In this document: positions 1 through 10,671 of the stretch, in pieces
Position numbering within the stretch: position 1 is the stretch's first letter
How the letters are laid out: every line of letters begins with the position of its first letter
NCBI RefSeq assembly: GCF_000151315.2
Contig: NW_011887301.1
Location: 186,001-250,000, forward strand
Direction of reading: 5' to 3'
Length of the DNA stretch: 64,000 nt
Source of the DNA: Capsaspora owczarzaki ATCC 30864
Taxonomy: Eukaryota; Opisthokonta; Filasterea
Notes under the pieces: model-generated
The model's input: only the letters and a program-made list of their open reading frames with translations
Database searches by the model: none
What the model was told of the DNA's origin: nothing
Translations under genes and position numbers: made by a program

Positions 1-1143
1 TTTTCGTTGGTCGCCTTCTCGAGGATCTTTTCGAGCAACGGGAAGAGCATCTTGCTGGACAAGCCCGCTTGGATGTTGGAGGGCAGCATTGCCTGCGTGT
101 GCATCGGAGCGACAAAACAAAACCGCGTGAACGTTTTTGCCCAAAAAAAAAACTAAAAGAAAAAACCTTTGCAGCACTCCTTCGTTGATCAAGCGTGTTA
201 CCTGAGCAAGAAGCGACATTGCAGACCACAGGTAGTATCGTGGCAGCTTGAATGTCTTGTACATTTGCATGGCAACCGCCTGCTGGCGCTTCGGATCGTT
301 GATGCGAACGAGGGCCATGAACAGGTGCGCATTCAACTCTTCGTTGAGCGGCGAGTGCTTCACGGCAACTTCGTACACGCTTGGGATTTGATCAAACTGG
401 TCCATGTCCCGATACGCATGAGTCATCGCCTGCAAGGTCATCTCGTCTGTCGGACCAACGACTTTGAGCTCGTTGAGCAGCGCGAGACCTTCGTCGCGCT
501 TTCCGAGTCGCTCGAGCGCAATTGCCTTAAGCGCCTGCAACAACAACAACAATAAGAGTTCAGCCATGAATCAAGTCAGGTGTGAGTTCCGATGTGAGAC
601 TGAGCGATGGAGAGAGATTGGAGCAAGCGATCCATGATCCGACTCGTCCGTTCGCCCCTCAGACAAAATCAAGCAATCCCCATCTCTGTCCTCTCGGGCA
701 ATCTTGGTTTAGCCTGCACAGTGAGGGAATGGCCGGTCTCGAGCTCTGAGTGAGACTAGACTGCTTTTACCTTGGCTGCCAGGATGGGGTCCTTCTTGAG
801 CACCTTGTCGGCCAGCTGGATGGCCTGCTTGTTGTTGAATGTATCAAGCGCGTCTGTTTGTGTTTGTGTTTTGTTGGGTACCAGACGACAGCGGCAGACA
901 GTGAGTGAGTGAGTGAGTGGCTGTATGGCCATGCTGTTCCATGCACTGCGCTGATCCCATTGCGCGATTCGCCTTGTGTTTGCTCCATTCGCAAGAGCGA
1001 GAGTTAGAGCGAGAGATAGAGCGAGATGGACAAGCAACTGCAACTGGAAGGGTCGAAGGAAGAAACAGTCGAAGGGGGACAAAAGGCGTACCATAGATTG
1101 GACGAAGACGTCGCTCAGAAACGGATCGCGAAGTGCTCGCCAT
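1..1143 (-). CDS. NAA25: NAA25 (MDM20), NatB N-terminal acetyltransferase auxiliary subunit, N-terminal part
   Basis: Auxiliary, ribosome-anchoring subunit of the NatB complex, which acetylates nascent proteins starting Met-Asp/Glu/Asn/Gln. Four exons are seen: 1092-1143, 771-853, 202-534 and 1-92. They join in frame with GT-AG introns to 186 residues, and the gene continues past the left edge. The start gives a short leader, then RRLRPIYDALDTFNNKQAI, which matches the family N-terminus (RLRPIYD...NNKMAIQQADKLLKKH in human). Next come TPR-type helices with ALKAIALERLGKRDEGL and ATG-free exon joins. The catalytic subunit NAA20 is not in the window. The 5' flank is shared with the 3' end of PIG-A, which is transcribed in the same direction, so no divergent promoter is involved. 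Identification is from remembered family sequence, not a search. Confidence 0.9.
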
Positions 1144-1353
1144 TGTCGCAAAGTCAAAATAGATGGAGTGAAATGGTCAATCAGAAGGATGATTAATCAT
1201 AATAACAATAATGGGGGGAGGTGTGCAGTATTTTTGTTTGCAGATCCTTTGGAGCTTCTGGTTCTCCCTCTCCTCCCATCACTACGGAATCGAAATTAGT
1301 GGAGGCAAAACGAGATGAGAATAACAATGTACTGTACACAGCCATCTGCACAA

Positions 1354-3148
1354 CTAAACAATATCGAGATTTCGACGTTGAGAAAGGCCTCGATCACGCT
1401 CTTGGCGTACGAGTTTAGTGTAGCGAGCCGTATCAAAGTCGGGACAAATGTCGATGCCAGCGCGAGGGCATAGCCACTCGAGAAAGTAGTAGAAGAGCGT
1501 GTTAATCAAGACAAACATGACAAAGAGTTTGCCAGAAACGGGACCGCAGCCATAGTACCTGGAATGCAATAAACAGGCAAAAATGAGCGTGATACCAACT
1601 CTGCCACCCTGCTCTCTTTCATCAATACAGCAGCTGCCGGTCGTACTGATGCAAGCGCTCCACAAGAGGCGACTCTTCGACACCGGAAATGTTGTCGTAA
1701 ACTACTTCCGTCCGCGCTGCGACATCATTCCAATTGTACATGCTCTTGACGCGCTGGTGTAGTTGGTCGGGATTGATATCATTGATCCGTGGAATCGCCT
1801 CGCAGACTGCCCGCACAAGATCTGGCATTGCAAGTCAGAACATGAGTGTTGAGTTCAACAGAGCCCATTTCACAGCACTGAGCGACACCACTCTGCGCAT
1901 TTTGGGGAACACCAGCGCCAACACCAATCAAGCGCGTCGCTCTCGCTCGCTAGCAACACAAGATCAATCAAAACGAGACAAACAACAACTGCAACAATTA
2001 CCGTCGACTGTCGGCTCGGCTAAAACCATCATGTCCTCGGGAAAGACCTCGGGCACGCCACCCACCCGCGTACTCACAACCGAGAGACCACAGCTGGCCG
2101 CTTCCACGATCGCAATGCAAAATGCCTCGGTCAGAGACGTGTTGAGAAAAATGTCGCCGCGATTGAGCACGGCTCGAACACCGTTATGCGGAACGTGCCC
2201 AATGAGCGACATGCGCTCGTGCAGCTTGTGGCGCTCGCGCACCTCTTCGAGAAGGAGGCGCTTGGGGCCATCGCCACCAATCAGAAACCGAACGTTGGGA
2301 TGGGCTGCGCAGACTCTTGGAATGATGGCTGCCAACAAGTCCATACCCTTGCGGTACACCAAGCGGCACACCACCACGATAGTAATCCAAGCAGGGTCGC
2401 GCTGACTCGTGTCTGGAACGAAGAGGGAAGCGTCGACGGCGTTTGGAATGACGCTCACCCGCTCTGGCTCGATTGCAGACCGAAGGACGGTGTTTTCGCG
2501 ACTCGTGTGCGACACGCAGATCGCGTGGCTCACGTCCGACAGTGAGAACTTGAGGAATTTGTTTGTCAGGATGGAGCTCGCGTCGGCAAATCCAAACAAG
2601 GAGTGATCCGTGAAAACGGCCGGAATGCCCATTGTGCGCGCGTGCAGAATTGCATCGTGGCATAGCGTTGAGAATGCAGCATGGCCATGCACAATCGAGA
2701 TGCGCTCTCGGACGAAAATGTTCCGCATCAACGGCAGATTCGTGAACAAGGTCGGCAGAGTGCACTGGTTGTAAAAGACAATGTTGGGCAGGTAGTACAC
2801 CTTGAGCCCCATGCTCAGGACGCGCACGCCAACGCGGGGAGTCCCTGCGATCGACCCTGCTGGCTGGGATGTCTTGGCTTGGGTGGTGGCAGCAGCAGCA
2901 GACTCGGTGGGCGACGACGACGCGTCCTGCTGCTGTGGAACGGATTCGGATTCAGATTCAGACGATGGGTGCTGGTGCTTTGGCTCAATCCCGTCGTACG
3001 CGTGCGTGATGACAACGACCTTGTGGCCGCGTCGGATCAAGCACTGGGAGAGCTGATAGATGTGGTTTTCGACGCCGCCCGTGTTCGGGTAGAAAAAGTC
3101 GGAAACCATGCAAATCCGATGATGACGAGATTGAGGTTTGGAGTTCAT
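1354..3148 (-). CDS. PIGA: PIG-A, catalytic subunit of GPI-GlcNAc transferase
   Basis: Transfers GlcNAc from UDP-GlcNAc to phosphatidylinositol on the cytosolic face of the ER, the first step of GPI-anchor synthesis. Exons 2002-3148, 1629-1821 and 1354-1558 give 514 residues. The GT4 glycosyltransferase body is clear: [20 protein letters not shown] near residue 12, [11 protein letters not shown], the substrate loop [15 protein letters not shown], and [20 protein letters not shown] with the family's catalytic E-x7-E pattern. The last exon carries a single hydrophobic anchor ([19 protein letters not shown]) as expected for PIG-A. One oddity is a Ser/Glu/Gln/Ala-rich insertion of about 65 residues near residues 48-112, where animal PIG-A has a short loop. 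An upstream in-frame start at 3199 is possible, but Met at 3148 fits the family better. Confidence 0.95.
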
Positions 3149-3292
3149 TTTATGAAGGTGATGATGATGAGCGTTGCATTGGGCGGTGACAAAATGCAAG
3201 ACTGAGATGGGTACATGAGTATGTTACAATGTATTGAAAACGGCGGGGGGGCATAACTAAGCAATAATAGAATACAATGAAATATCATCAAA

Positions 3293-4852
3293 TCATTCCG
3301 CAGGTCGAACACCAAAAGCGAAAGGACATGGGCTGGAGATTAGATCAGCTGTGTTGGATGGAGACAAGGCATCGTTGAAAGAGTCTGTCCGAGTGAACTG
3401 TACTGGACTGTTGTTGTTGTTGTTGTTGTCAGTGCTGCTGCTGCTGGGCGAGTCGTTCGAGTCACAATCAAAGGCTTCGTCCTCTGGCTCTTCCTCTGTC
3501 ACATCGCCAGAGTCGCGCTCAAAGAAGACAACAGACTCGAGATTTTCAGCCCACCGCAAGCGCTTGCGGGGTCGACAGAGGGCGCTGGCGGCGGAAGAAG
3601 AATGGAGTTGGAGATTGTCGATGGCGTTTTCCACCTCGTCGGCCGAGTCTGAGAGCCTTCGACGCAGAGAAGGACGATTGGTCTCGCAGTCGTCAGTCCG
3701 GCCAGCCGTCGTGGGAGAGCTCGGTGACGGCGGCGGAAGCGATTCCCACGAAGACTGGCGCTTGAGTACCCGTGCTCCCCGCGCTTCTGTTTCTTCTCGT
3801 TGTCGAAGCGCTGTTAGTTGCTGTGACCGCTTTCGCCGCCGCTCGAGCTTTTGCTTTAATGTCGATCTCGAAGGATAAGGGGGCTCGCGCTCGTCCTCCG
3901 ATGCGGGTCCCAGTCGGTGGCAGCCGAAAAGAACCTTGGACGGCAATGGGAGAGCGCTTGCTTGCTGCGTTTCGTGCAGCAAGCTCGGTGCAATCGCCAT
4001 GGCGTCGACCAGCCCTGGTATTGGGTTGGGAGAAAAAGACGCAGCTTCTGGAGCAGCAGAAGTTGCTTCGTCCGTGTGTTGCAGCAGCAATGAAGAACTC
4101 GATGTCGCCACAGGACCATCGGCAGGTGACAGGCGCATCCTCGAGTCCCGAAGCAGGACTGGATGCAACACTGGATGCAACGCTGGAATCGACAGATGAG
4201 ATGCTCGCGATTTCGTCAACGTCGGGACGTGGAAACTTCGAATTGGCGGTGTGGATGGCCGCAATGCGGCGCTCGTGTCGTTGTCGTCATCCTGACTGAC
4301 GGTAGGAGCATTGAGCAACCAAGAAAAACTTGAAGCGGGAAGCGTGGTTGACAGTGCGCTGCAGCAAAAGGGTTCGATGCACAAACAACAAAACGAAAAA
4401 CGAGCGGGTGAGCGCTACCACTCGCATCATTTCATCATTGAAAATCAGTAAGCCTACCTGGGCGATGGGTTTTCGGCGAGTGGGACTGGTCCTGCGGTTG
4501 CGGTTGCTGTGGTGTCGGTCTGTGTGGGAATTGGCGGCGAAGGAAAGCGTCTTCGAAGTGGGCCGAGCGACTTTGCCCTCGACTGCGGCTGGGCGCCGAG
4601 CAGCGGATTTGTCAGTCCGAGCTCATTCTGTGTAACCACGGGGTGGTGGTGGTGGTGGTGGTCGAGTGCCAGAGTGGTCACTGCTGCAGGGTTGAAGGCC
4701 AACGCTTCATCAGGCTGCGTGTCGTGGTCTTGCAACAAGTCCAGCTGCTGCTCCTGGTGTGCGACCTGCGCATCGCCGGGCTTGACCATGAATTGACAGA
4801 CAGGTGCGTTCAACTGCAGTGCATCGTGTGCGAGCGCAGAAGAGGCTGCCAT
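3293..4852 (-). CDS. unknown Ser-rich nuclear-type protein with a possible PP1-docking motif
   Basis: Not recognised. Exons 4458-4852 and 3293-4295 join in frame (phase 2) to 465 residues. The protein is mostly disordered: it has a His6 tract (codons around 4640-4665), Ser/Pro-rich stretches, a basic segment (KQKLERRRKRSQQL) and an acidic Asp/Glu/Asn-rich C-terminal third. A conserved-looking island near residue 375 reads RPRKRLRWAENLESVVFFER. It resembles the RVxF-plus-hydrophobic-pair pattern of protein phosphatase 1 regulators such as PNUTS (basic residues, then V/L-x-W, then FF about nine residues later), although Leu replaces the usual Val/Ile. That reading is inference. The gene lies between TSR1 and PIG-A, all on the minus strand. 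The open frame is long and GC3-rich, so it is probably a real gene. Confidence 0.65.
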
Positions 4853-5397
4853 TCAATGCCAGTCCCCACAAACGCCCTTCCTGTCAAAAACCAAAACCCA
4901 AAAAAAAAAAAAAAAAAAAAAATTGCAATCAGCTTGCAAGCGAGCGACAAGTTTCAGCACACACAAAACGCAAGACGCGCGGTCGAACCTGTGCCGCCCT
5001 GTGCAAAAGGAGAGAAAGTGCAAAACGCTTGTTGATATGAGAGCAGATCCCAAGCGAGCGAGCAGCGCACTGGTGGGGGAGACGAGAGAGAGCGAGAGAC
5101 GGAGCCAAGAACCAAAAGAACCCAAAAAGAACCCAAAAAGAACACTTGAAACAGACTTTTCGCGCCAAAAAAAATGAAAAATTGAAAAATGGAACAACGC
5201 GCGAAAACAAGAAATGCAGCGAATAAATTTGGGAGCATTTTCTTTGTCTTTTTGAAATTTCTGAGAAGGCAAGGCTGGAAATTGTGCACCAAAAAAAATC
5301 TCCTCATCGCGAAAAATGTCCAGAGCCAACACAAAGCGATGCACAAAAAATGTACTGCTTTCACAAGGAAACAAACCCCAACACCCAGATCATAACT
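4853..5397. other. intergenic spacer, no gene seen
   Basis: Lies upstream of the unknown Ser-rich gene and downstream of the TSR1 stop. It holds a 23-nt A run at 4900-4922 and A-rich purine stretches such as repeated AACCCAAAAAG-type units near 5110-5145. Frames crossing the A run encode only Phe- or Lys-rich nonsense. It probably contains the promoter and 5' leader of the minus-strand gene ending its start codon at 4852. Confidence 0.6.
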
Positions 5398-8300
5398 TCA
5401 TTGCATCAGGGCTGCTGCGGGAGCAAACGCCTGTGCTGCCTCTTGAGCAGCGTGCACGTCAAAGTAATCGAGGGGCACAATGCTGTTTGGCCGAGCAAAC
5501 AGCTGATAGGTCCACTTGGGGAAGACGCGCTTGTACAAATTCAAGCAGACCGTGTCCTGACTGACAAGCTGACGATCGAACGTCACGCTCATGTGACCAT
5601 GTGTGCCTGCAGGTATTGGAAGGTGTATTCCCGAAAGCAACGCGTGAGTTGAAGGTCGGTGCTGTTGTGGAAACTAGAGTCGGACACAAGCAACAATTTC
5701 TTACCGATCGGGCCCTTAATGTGGCCTCGTCGGCCATGCTTGGTGTAAAGCTCGTGGCGCTTGTACAGATCAATATCGTCTGCAAAGCAGAGGTCGTCGA
5801 AACCGGACGTGTCGAGAATTATGTGTGAGTTTTGGTGCCAAAACAACAAAAAAACGAGAAAAACCAAAACACAGAATGACAAAAGCTCCACATACCGCGG
5901 TTGAAGAACATGAAGCGAATAACTGCCGAGCGGCGGTTGATCTTGTACGGCACGCCAGACAGGATAATGCGCTTGAGCACAATACGGTCGGGATCGACGC
6001 TCAGCAGCGTGCCCGAGCCAACGTACGGCAGCGAGCCATCAACCTGCGCCTTGAAAACAAGGACTGGCGCCGTGGGATAGACCAGTGGGCAGATGATGGT
6101 GGCAATCGTGAAGCGGCCGAGATGCAAGAAACGTTCCATCTTGTGCTTGGATCCGAGTGTGTGCGTTGAATAGATCGGCTCGGCGGTGAATCGACGGAAG
6201 CCGACTTGGAACAACAGGGGCTCCTGCAGCCAAAACAAAAAGTAACAATGAACAACGAGCAAGTTCAAGAATGAGATGAAAGGCAAACGTAGAGAGCACA
6301 CTTGGAGATGAGAGAATCAATCACAAACCTTCGCTCGGATGGGAGCCTCGAACGAGCCGGTGCGCTGGATGGCAATGTTGCACACTGACATTTTGTTTTC
6401 ATGCTCGAGGAGGCCAAAGAGCAGGAATGGGATTTCTGGGCGGTAGTCCTCTGCATCACAAAACAAAAATCGGAATTGGGCAATAGTGAGGACTGGCGAA
6501 GGGAAACAAGTTTGAGTGCCGCTCATGACATACCAAATGCCGCGACAGGCACGTTTTGAATGTGGACAGTAATGTACGATCCAGACTACAAGTGACAGTT
6601 ACCAAATGAGCATTGTGCCAAAATGAGCATTGAGCCAGATGAGCCCAAATAAGCACAAACCCAAAACTCACCTCGACGCCCTCGTATGACTGCAACACGC
6701 GCTTCTTGGTTCGTTCAAAGTCTTCAAATTGGAAGATGCGTGCATACTCCAAAGGAAGGTTTTCCTTCGGGTCCCAGGGCGATGCTCGGAAGCTCTCGAG
6801 GCCACGGTACCTGACAAACGCAAGAGCAGCGGGTTAGAATGCTGCCAGACCGCACCAGCAACGCTGTAGACATCTAGAGGCGGGGGTCATACTTTTGGAA
6901 ACGAATATACGCTTGAACATCTCGTGGTGTATCAATTTCGTCGGGGAAGTTGGTGTCTTCATCCGCAGCTTGCTCCTTCAAGCGTCGGCGGTGCTCAAGT
7001 CTGGCAGTCATCAGGCAACAAGTCAGAAAGATTCGATGAATTCCCAGCGTACAAGCTAGGACAAAGGAAACGGCAAACAACGAGCCGAAACAAGGTTAAC
7101 TACAAACATGACGACACATGACTTACTGCTGCTCTTCGTCGTCAAAGTTCATCTCGGCATCGTACTTGGCATCGGCAGTTTCTTCAACAAGGTCTTCGTA
7201 CTCTTCCTCGTCCTCGTCATTGCCACCATCCTGCATTGCGTCGCCACCATCCATGGCGTCGTCATCAAACTCTGTGGCCATGGCCATGGCGTTTTCGTCG
7301 TCCTCATCGCCGCTGTCTTCGTCGCCGTTGTCGTCTTCGTCGCGATCGCCGTCTTCGACAATCCAGGCGGCTTGGTACTCGGATGTTCCCTTCGGGACAC
7401 GAAGCACACGGGGGGCGCGCTGTTGGCGGAGCGCGGCTTTCATCTCTTCGACAGTGGGCCAGGTCTGGTGTTGACTCATTGGGTCGGGCTCAATCTCTGA
7501 AACGAGCGACTGCTGCTGCTCGGCCGAAGGACGGGCCAGAATGCGATTGCCATGCTCGTCCACCTCCTCCGTCTCGCCTTCAGTGTCCATCTGGGCAACG
7601 TTCTGCTGTGATTGCTTCTTGCCCGTCGCGTTGCGTCGGTTGAGCGAGTAAGGGTCGTTCGGACCATCGATGCGTCCGATCTGAAAGTCGCCAAAGTTGC
7701 GCAAGTGCACCAGGCCGTTCACATCGAGCGAGCGGCCGCGAAGGAAGCCCGTGACGCTGAGAATGCCCGTGCCGGCGGTGCTGTCGGTGACGGAGAATCC
7801 GACGTGGTCGGCAAGCATGTACGGATGACGATCGCGCCAGTGAATCGTCTCGATTCTGCTGTCGCAGAGGTGGCGAACGAGCAAGCTGGCTTCCGAGTCA
7901 GAGTCGAAAGCAAACAGCTTTTGCTGCTTGCTAAACCGCGACGAGGCGTAGCTGAGCAAGAATTTGCGCAGATCGGCGCGTCGGCGCGGCGGAACCTCTT
8001 CCAGATTGTTGACGGCAAAGCTAACGGAAGGGACGCCCTGCGAGCGCACGTTGCTGATGAGCAGCTCGCCAGCCTCGCTCACGGGTACAGAGTGAGACAG
8101 CACGAACAGCACCACGTCAGCACCGATCGCAGCGTCGCACTGCGCAAACAGGTCGTTCGGCGAGGTGACGAGGGTGAGGCGAGACTTGAATTTGGGAACG
8201 GCCACTGTCACGACAGCGCGCGAATCGATCGCATCCTCCTGTGCAGACACAACCATGCCCGAGTCGGACACTGAGGCCGCGGCGGCGTCGTTGCCCTGGA

Positions 8301-9143
8301 TGTGCTTGATCAAGGCAGCGCGCACCTGACGCGCATCGACGTCTGCGCACAGCGGCAGGATTGCCACAGTGACTGGAGCGCCGTCGCCCTGCCCAATACC
8401 TCTCCGCTGGGCGAGCGCCTCGATGCGCTTAGCCTTCATTTGCTGCTTCAGGTGGTTGCGTCTGTCCTGGCGCTTTGCGTCCGACGAGCTGGTCGATCGC
8501 TTGCTCGTTCTTGACGAGTTGTCGTCAATCATGCGGCCTACAAACGGAGCAAGGCGAAACGGAGCAAGTGAGTGAAGGGGTTTTGTTTTTGTTTTTCCCG
8601 TCGTGCAGTGCGTTTCTGTTCCCCCCTTGGAAGCAGACTGGGGGAGGTGGTGGGGAGTGGTGTTCTTTCGCACATGTAGAGTTGTTCGTTGTGAGTCTGC
8701 TGAAACAGTCCGGAGCCGAACATCCAGATGTCGGGTCAGAGAGACCATGTGTGAATGGCAAAGGTCCACATGGTTCGCTTGCACACTCACAAGCCACTTG
8801 GTGGAGCCGCTTCTGAGCTCGCCTCGTCGATGCGATGTGGTCAGGGAAAGACAGCAAGAATCGCCCAATGCAAGAAATGGCAGGAAGTCGCCGCCAGGAG
8901 CAGTGCGATCGTCGGGGATGGCGCAACGCGGCCTCACTGCAGACCAAAGCCCCCTCTCTCTCTCTCTCTCCCACCCCCTCTCCCCTTGCCCCGACGACGA
9001 AGCAGTCCTCGAGATGGTCGGGTTGACTGATTTCCCGTACCTTTGTTGGCGGTGTCGAGGACGCCCTTCGCGCGATGGCGACCCGTCTTGTGCGACTTGT
9101 TCTGCTGCTTGAGCTTGCCCGGCCGATGCGATGCGCCGTCCAT
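5398..9143 (-). CDS. TSR1: TSR1, 40S ribosome maturation GTPase-like factor
   Basis: Catalytically inactive GTPase-fold factor that caps late pre-40S particles. Nine exons: 9041-9143, 7127-8537, 6893-7000, 6672-6810, 6534-6585, 6329-6450, 5896-6223, 5705-5779 and 5398-5606. All junctions are in frame, giving 848 residues (human 804). Landmarks are an N-terminal KQQNKSHKTGRHRAKGVL, an acidic linker encoded at about 7150-7450, FPDEIDTPRDV, the exon join RFQKYRGLESFRASPWDPKE, FGLLEHENKMSVCNIAIQR, then LLSVDPDRIVLKRIILSGVP, KHGRRGHIKGPIG and the terminal NLYKRVFPKWTYQLF. The order and motifs match animal and yeast Tsr1 throughout. Its start codon lies 188 bp from the divergent LYR gene. The many introns of 60-110 nt contrast with the single 1.4-kb second exon. 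Confidence 0.95.
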
Positions 9144-9331
9144 TTGCTGCTGTGGGTAGAGTGAATGAGAACTGGTTTCGTTCGCATTCAGAATTAGCAA
9201 GAGCAGTAGCACGTCTCTATCAGAAAGCGGAATCCTATCTCGACAGCAGCAGTACTCAAGTCTGAGCGAGTGAGCATCTCGTGTTTGCTCAGTCTCTCTT
9301 CTTCTTCTTACAGTTACCAGGACGGTGCAAA

Positions 9332-9783
9332 ATGCCGCTTCCGTCGATTCGACCGCGGGTCATGCCGCAGACGCCCATTCAGCTGTATCGGTTTTGCTTG
9401 GGCTTGATTCGACACATGCCGCCAGTGTTCCAGCGTCGCACAAGGTGAGCCAACAAAACGAAACACAAACCATTGAGGCGATCGTCGTCAAAATTTCTCA
9501 ACGGCTGCAACGCGCTTTGCCCATCTTGTGGAATAGAGCTATTGTGCGCGATATGATTGTCATCAACGGACGGCACGCCAGGCCGCAGGACGTCCCGCGG
9601 CTCGTGCGCGAAGGCGTCGACCACATGGAAAGCTTCTACCTCGTCTTCACCGCCAAGCCAGAGACCATCCTGCAGCTGTTCTATGCAGAGAATGTGCTTG
9701 GATCTGCGAGTGCGGCGTCGTCAGCCCCGGCGTTCAAGCAGCCAGACCAAGGCCGCCCAAACGAGACCACGCCCATGCAGTAA
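9332..9783 (+). CDS. small LYR-motif (complex I LYR superfamily) protein
   Basis: Two exons, 9332-9444 and 9537-9783, join in frame (AG|A) to 119 residues. The N-terminus carries the Leu-Tyr-Arg signature at residues 18-20 (TPIQLYRFCLGLIRHMPP), followed by Arg-rich helices (RRTRAIVRDMI) and a conserved-type Phe after them (HMESFYLVF). This is the usual three-helix layout of LYRM proteins, which bind acylated mitochondrial ACP and assist Fe-S cluster or respiratory-complex assembly. I cannot assign which LYRM it is. The gene is head-to-head with TSR1 at 188 bp. Confidence in the family is moderate because the motif is short, but position, length and motif agree. Confidence 0.65.
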
Positions 9784-10671
9784 TCCACAAGCCAAAAAGT
9801 CTTGGCGCGCCAAATCGCATGCTGATCGATAGGCGTGCATGGACAACAAGAAGGCTGCAGGATATACAGTACATTGGGATTGGGATTGTTTGTACCAGCA
9901 ATGCGGCTCCGGAATGCCAGTTGGTTGCTGGCCTCACGGAGTGGTCCTCCTGTGTTCCTGCTCTGAGGCTTTCGATTGCCCTCCGTGGTGATGGATCGAT
10001 GCTACTGGGCACACTAGGTCATTGAAGGGTATCTGGTGGTACACAGTTTTGTGTTCAAAGCCAATTTAACTCAAGAATCAAGTTTGGCACAAGCTCGATG
10101 GCAGTCCGCTGGTAATCCCGAGTTGGAAGCCAGTGTTGCACTCTTTCAGTGCCTATGTTTACACACCTTGGTCGGTTGAGGCTGAAACTTGCCTCAACAT
10201 TGTCGAGAAATTGCAAACTGTATTCCAACTGAAGACAAACTGCCATGCACAATTCTATTCCAATGAGTGTCATCAGACGTATCCAACATAAAGCAAATCG
10301 AACATCACATCAAAGAGAGACCGGCGGGGTCGAACTTGAACAACTTGCCAACCCTCGCGCACTTGTCGGAGGATGGGAGTATCGCCAATGGTCGAATCGA
10401 CAAGCGTCGGTTTTGCAACACACTCAAACTCTCCGATCCGCTCCTCCTGCTTGAAATTATAATAATACTGTATCGGTCTCGTATTATCAACAACAGATCC
10501 AAGCGAGACGACAGAACGGCGGAACGAACGGCTCTTTCGTAAAAACGCTGCTTCTGCAGATGATTGCGCAAAGTCATTCTCTCGTTCTCTCACTCGTTCT
10601 CGCGTACTCTATTTTTTTTATTTATCTTATTCTTTCTAGTTGACCCCTCAGTCATATTACTCTGCATCGAC
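9784..10671. other. intergenic, no confident gene
   Basis: About 890 bp between the LYR gene and the ING gene, both on plus. It is AT-richer than neighbouring exons and contains an AATTATAATAATACTG patch near 10455. Minus-strand frames at 10055-10593 can be joined by a GT-AG intron into roughly 170 residues, but they show low GC3 and no recognisable family, so I do not call a gene. The last 100 bp, with a pyrimidine-rich stretch, should contain the ING promoter and leader. Confidence 0.5.

Noticed and set aside
4853-5374. Several 80-170 residue frames on both strands over the A23 tract
   Set aside because: They are Phe/Lys-rich translations of homopolymer and purine-rich spacer, mutually overlapping, with no domain content.
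10055-10593. Possible two-exon minus-strand gene of about 170 residues between the LYR and ING genes
   Set aside because: Frames are open and a GT-AG join exists, but codon third positions are AT-rich unlike all confident genes here, and no motif or family is recognisable.
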